This document shows, piece after piece, positions 61,450-64,000 of a stretch of 64,000 nt of DNA; the first letter of the stretch is position 1, and the number at the start of each line of letters is the position of its first letter. A model generated the notes under the pieces. That model saw only the letters and a program-made list of their open reading frames with translations, had not been told where the DNA came from and did not search any database. Source of the stretch: Patella vulgata (Eukaryota; Mollusca; Gastropoda; Patellidae); contig NC_065882.2 of NCBI RefSeq assembly GCF_932274485.2, forward strand, positions 82,052,767-82,116,766. The letters run 5' to 3'. A program made the translations under genes and the position numbers.

Positions 61450-62080
61450 AAATACTATAATGGGTTGATGTATGTTCAATTTTTCATAAAGATATCTGGA
61501 ACGGTTTTTGCGATATATCCGGGAATATTAATAGCACATCATAAGTGATATTAATTTTGTTGCTATGCAATCACAAAAATTAATCAACCGAGAAATTTCT
61601 AATTAGCAAAAACCACGATTAATTATTATTTTAGCGTTTTTCGAGATTCTATCCGGATTATCACCCTTATTGTTAAAATTGTTTGACGTTCTAACTCATG
61701 ACGTCAACTGGCAGACTATCGCCATTGAGGAGACGGCCACTGTTAAGATCGATCGCATTATTTCTGTTACGTCATTTTTGTATTCCTGATTGTTTTCAAA
61801 TTTGAGTGAAGTCTGTGTCACTACAGGCCCGGGACTGTACAGCGCAGTGGACGCTTACGGCTGGCCCCCGGATCCATTCACTTGATTTGATATTTGTTTA
61901 TTTGGGGCAATGTCTATTTTCTGTCTTGTCCGCAGGTTTATCTTGTAGATTTTTGTTTTACGTGTAGTGCGGTCCTTCTGCACTTATTATTATATATAAT
62001 AGGTTGATTTGTGTTCAAAATTTGTTAAAGATATCTAGAACGCTTTTCTACATACACCCCGGAATATTCAAATTTACAAA
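61450..62080 (+). repeat. Two diverged copies of an about 90-base sequence
   Basis: ATAATGGGTTGATGTATGTT ... AAGATATCTGGAACG ... CCGGGAATATT (61455-61535) and ATAATAGGTTGATTTGTGTT ... AAGATATCTAGAACG ... CCGGAATATT (61995-62072). Nature unknown. Confidence 0.5.
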
Positions 62081-62147
62081 TGTCGCGACTACAATAAGAG
62101 GTTGATATTCCCGGGATGTTGATATTCCTGGGATATTCTCCAATTGG

Positions 62148-62420
62148 ATTAAAACACAGATCCTATTTCGTTTCGTTTTTTATAGTTCAAAATCTCGTTT
62201 TACATGACTTCACAGCACTAGGATCTGGCAGAGTTGTTATACAACACGTGTTCTGGTTGAAGTGAGGGATTTGCCAGTGAAACGGTCGGTTACGGCGGGT
62301 TTCTTTGCGTGCAATGCACGGAATTGTGGGTAAACCGCTAGAAACGTCAACGCTGATTGATTAATCAATGTCTGACGTCATAGGGTCAAAAGCCGCTGGT
62401 ATGACCTCTGAAGCGACCTT
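62148..62420 (+). repeat. Dispersed repeat, copy 2 of 2
   Basis: ATTAAAACACAGATCCTATT, CACTAGGATCTGGCAGAGTT, AATGCACGGAATTGTGGGTA, TTGATTAATCAATGTCTGAC. It matches copy 1 over about 270 bases. Confidence 0.7.
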
Positions 62421-62735
62421 AAAAGTAATAATAGTACAACAACCTCTAGGTATTTAAAGACGTACATCACGTGTGCATATATTATATAATGACGTCATAG
62501 ACACCGAAAACAATAAAGACTTGCCCTTTTTAAAAGTGCAATTGTCAATAAACGCCTCTCCCAAACCATTTTTTTTTTATTCTTTCAAATGGTGACATTT
62601 TATGACAGAATTCTTGTCATTTTTATGATTTCCTCAAATCACCTTTTTATTCAGTAAATCTGAATTTGGATCCGGGAGCAGATTATGCCTATGTGTAACC
62701 CATCTCTCTGATTTAGATACATGCATAATATTTAA

Positions 62736-63057
62736 ACATACATTATGCAAGAGCTAAATCTGTCTATTGCTGGTCTTTCTATAGGCCTGAAATGTTATCT
62801 TAATTATTAATTAGACATTAATTAACTTATCCAGACCATAATAAGCTCTCGATGGCATCAGATTTTTCCGATATTAAATTGATTAGGACGGGTCAGCCAT
62901 CTTTTGATTTAAGCTAAAAATTGAAATTATTGCACACGTCTGATCGCAATAGAGTAAATTGAATGAAATTTTCAAATTATAAATTTTACAATATCTATTT
63001 TCGAACTATTATAACAAGAATGGCCAGCTCTTTATCTAAATCTTACATAATGTATCT
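62736..63057 (-). mobile_element. TTAA-flanked MITE, second subfamily
   Basis: TTAA at 62732-62735 and 63058-63061. ACATACATTATGCAAGAGCT and CTTACATAATGTATCT ends. Confidence 0.8.
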
Positions 63058-63690
63058 TTAATATCTAGGAGATTTATTGTGTATTTCTGCTCCCAGTTTT
63101 AATATAAAAAATAGTCACCAAGTAAAACTTTGCACTTAAATCATGAATCAAATTATAGTATCTACAATTTAATTCATATAAATCATAATATTTGAAAGAA
63201 CACGGAACGAGATATAGATGCAATGACGTACATATATATTGTATGTTAATTGAGTTCTTTAGGTTCAGTGATTTTATACAAACCAAACTTTGTGAGAGAT
63301 TATTTTTTTATTTTCTTTAAATTTATTATATAGATACGGATATAAGGAAAATATGTTGAGTTAAAGGAGCTAAATCGCTAATATTTGGGACCTAGAAATT
63401 GACACAAATGGGTCGCAAAGCATACAATAATGTAATATGAATGTATATAAATTGATTTACATTCAATCGTTTCTGTTTTTACTGTAATTTCTATTAGGTT
63501 CAGCGAAATACGCCAGTATTCTCAATCGAATTTCAATCTCTAGCGTCTGGTTATTCCAGTCTACGCCGATAGTATTTATTAGGCGTGCTCTCCAGATAAG
63601 AATATAGCGTTACCGTTTGACATGACTTGTAGAATATGCCTAGCCTCGTTTTTCGAGTTCCTTATTACAAATAGCGCTGAAACGCATTAT

Positions 63691-63709
63691 GGTACACGAT
63701 TCGTGTACC
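63691..63709. repeat. Perfect 19-base palindrome
   Basis: GGTACACGA T TCGTGTACC: two 9-base arms around one central base. Confidence 0.8.
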
Positions 63710-64000
63710 GATTGTAAAATGTTTATTGTGTCTTAAATATTGGATATCAGAAGGCCATCTTTTCCCGGTAAGATCACAACATCAATGTTAATTTAAACTG
63801 GCAAATAAATCGTGTTTTCAACGTCGAAGATTTTGGATGATATTGAGTTAGAGACTTGACTACTTTAAAGTTAATACAAAAACCCAAACATGACTTCTTT
63901 AGTTGAAGGCTGTTGACATTAGATATCTATGATAAAGATGATATCTTAGAGCATGTTCTATTGTTTAAACAAATTAAATAAAAATAAAATTATTTATTCT

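Larger units (their letters stand above)
45548..63999. other. Region upstream of the STAP-like gene with no convincing exon
   Basis: About 18 kb of repeats and AT-rich sequence. It should contain, or lead to, the missing first exon(s) of the STAP-like gene. Stretches without recognisable content include 47000-47340, 49775-50285, 51240-51800, 55110-55930, 56100-56530, 59800-60570, 60790-61430 and 63062-63680. Confidence 0.6.

Noticed and set aside
1-63999. CRISPR array, operon or virus-like element
   Set aside because: Tandem arrays here have diverged units without constant repeat-spacer spacing, genes are spliced, and no capsid, envelope, integrase or reverse-transcriptase domain was recognisable.

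Overview
The window is eukaryotic, intron-rich and crowded with repeats. It carries two split protein-coding genes and dozens of short transposable-element copies. Two tRNA-headed SINE families, vertebrate-like TTAGGG repeats, TTAA-flanked MITEs and long AT-rich introns suggest a marine lophotrochozoan, most likely a mollusc. The taxon is inferred, not proven.

Gene 1 (+ strand, 1092-7557) is the 3' third of UBA6, a ubiquitin/FAT10-activating E1 enzyme. Nine exons encode about 325 residues: the end of the second catalytic-cysteine half-domain, the C-terminal adenylation core and the ubiquitin-fold domain. They read in one continuous phase to a stop at 7555-7557. The upstream part of the gene lies left of the window.

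Gene 2 (- strand, 45547 down to 16445) is a STAP-type signalling adaptor. Seventeen exons join in one phase to give about 862 residues: a PH domain, a short linker, an SH2 domain and a tail of about 560 residues full of tyrosine motifs, ending in YEEI. The N-terminal exon(s) before the first PH strand were not found. Vertebrate STAP1/STAP2 are much shorter (about 300-400 residues).

The two genes are convergent, with their stops about 8.9 kb apart. Human UBA6 and STAP1 are, from memory, also neighbours and tail-to-tail on chromosome 4. If confirmed, this is a deeply conserved gene pair.

Between and inside the genes lie: SINE-A (tRNA head, ATTTC-repeat tail), SINE-B (Ser/Leu-type tRNA head, CT-repeat tail), a TTAA-flanked MITE family with about 13 copies, two related elements with 6-bp target duplications (one holding a broken FLYWCH zinc finger), a foldback element with telomere-like repeats at its centre, two MITEs with inverted ends, and more than 15 minisatellites. 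The region from 45548 to the right end shows no convincing exon. No rRNA, functional tRNA, CRISPR array or intact virus-like element was seen.
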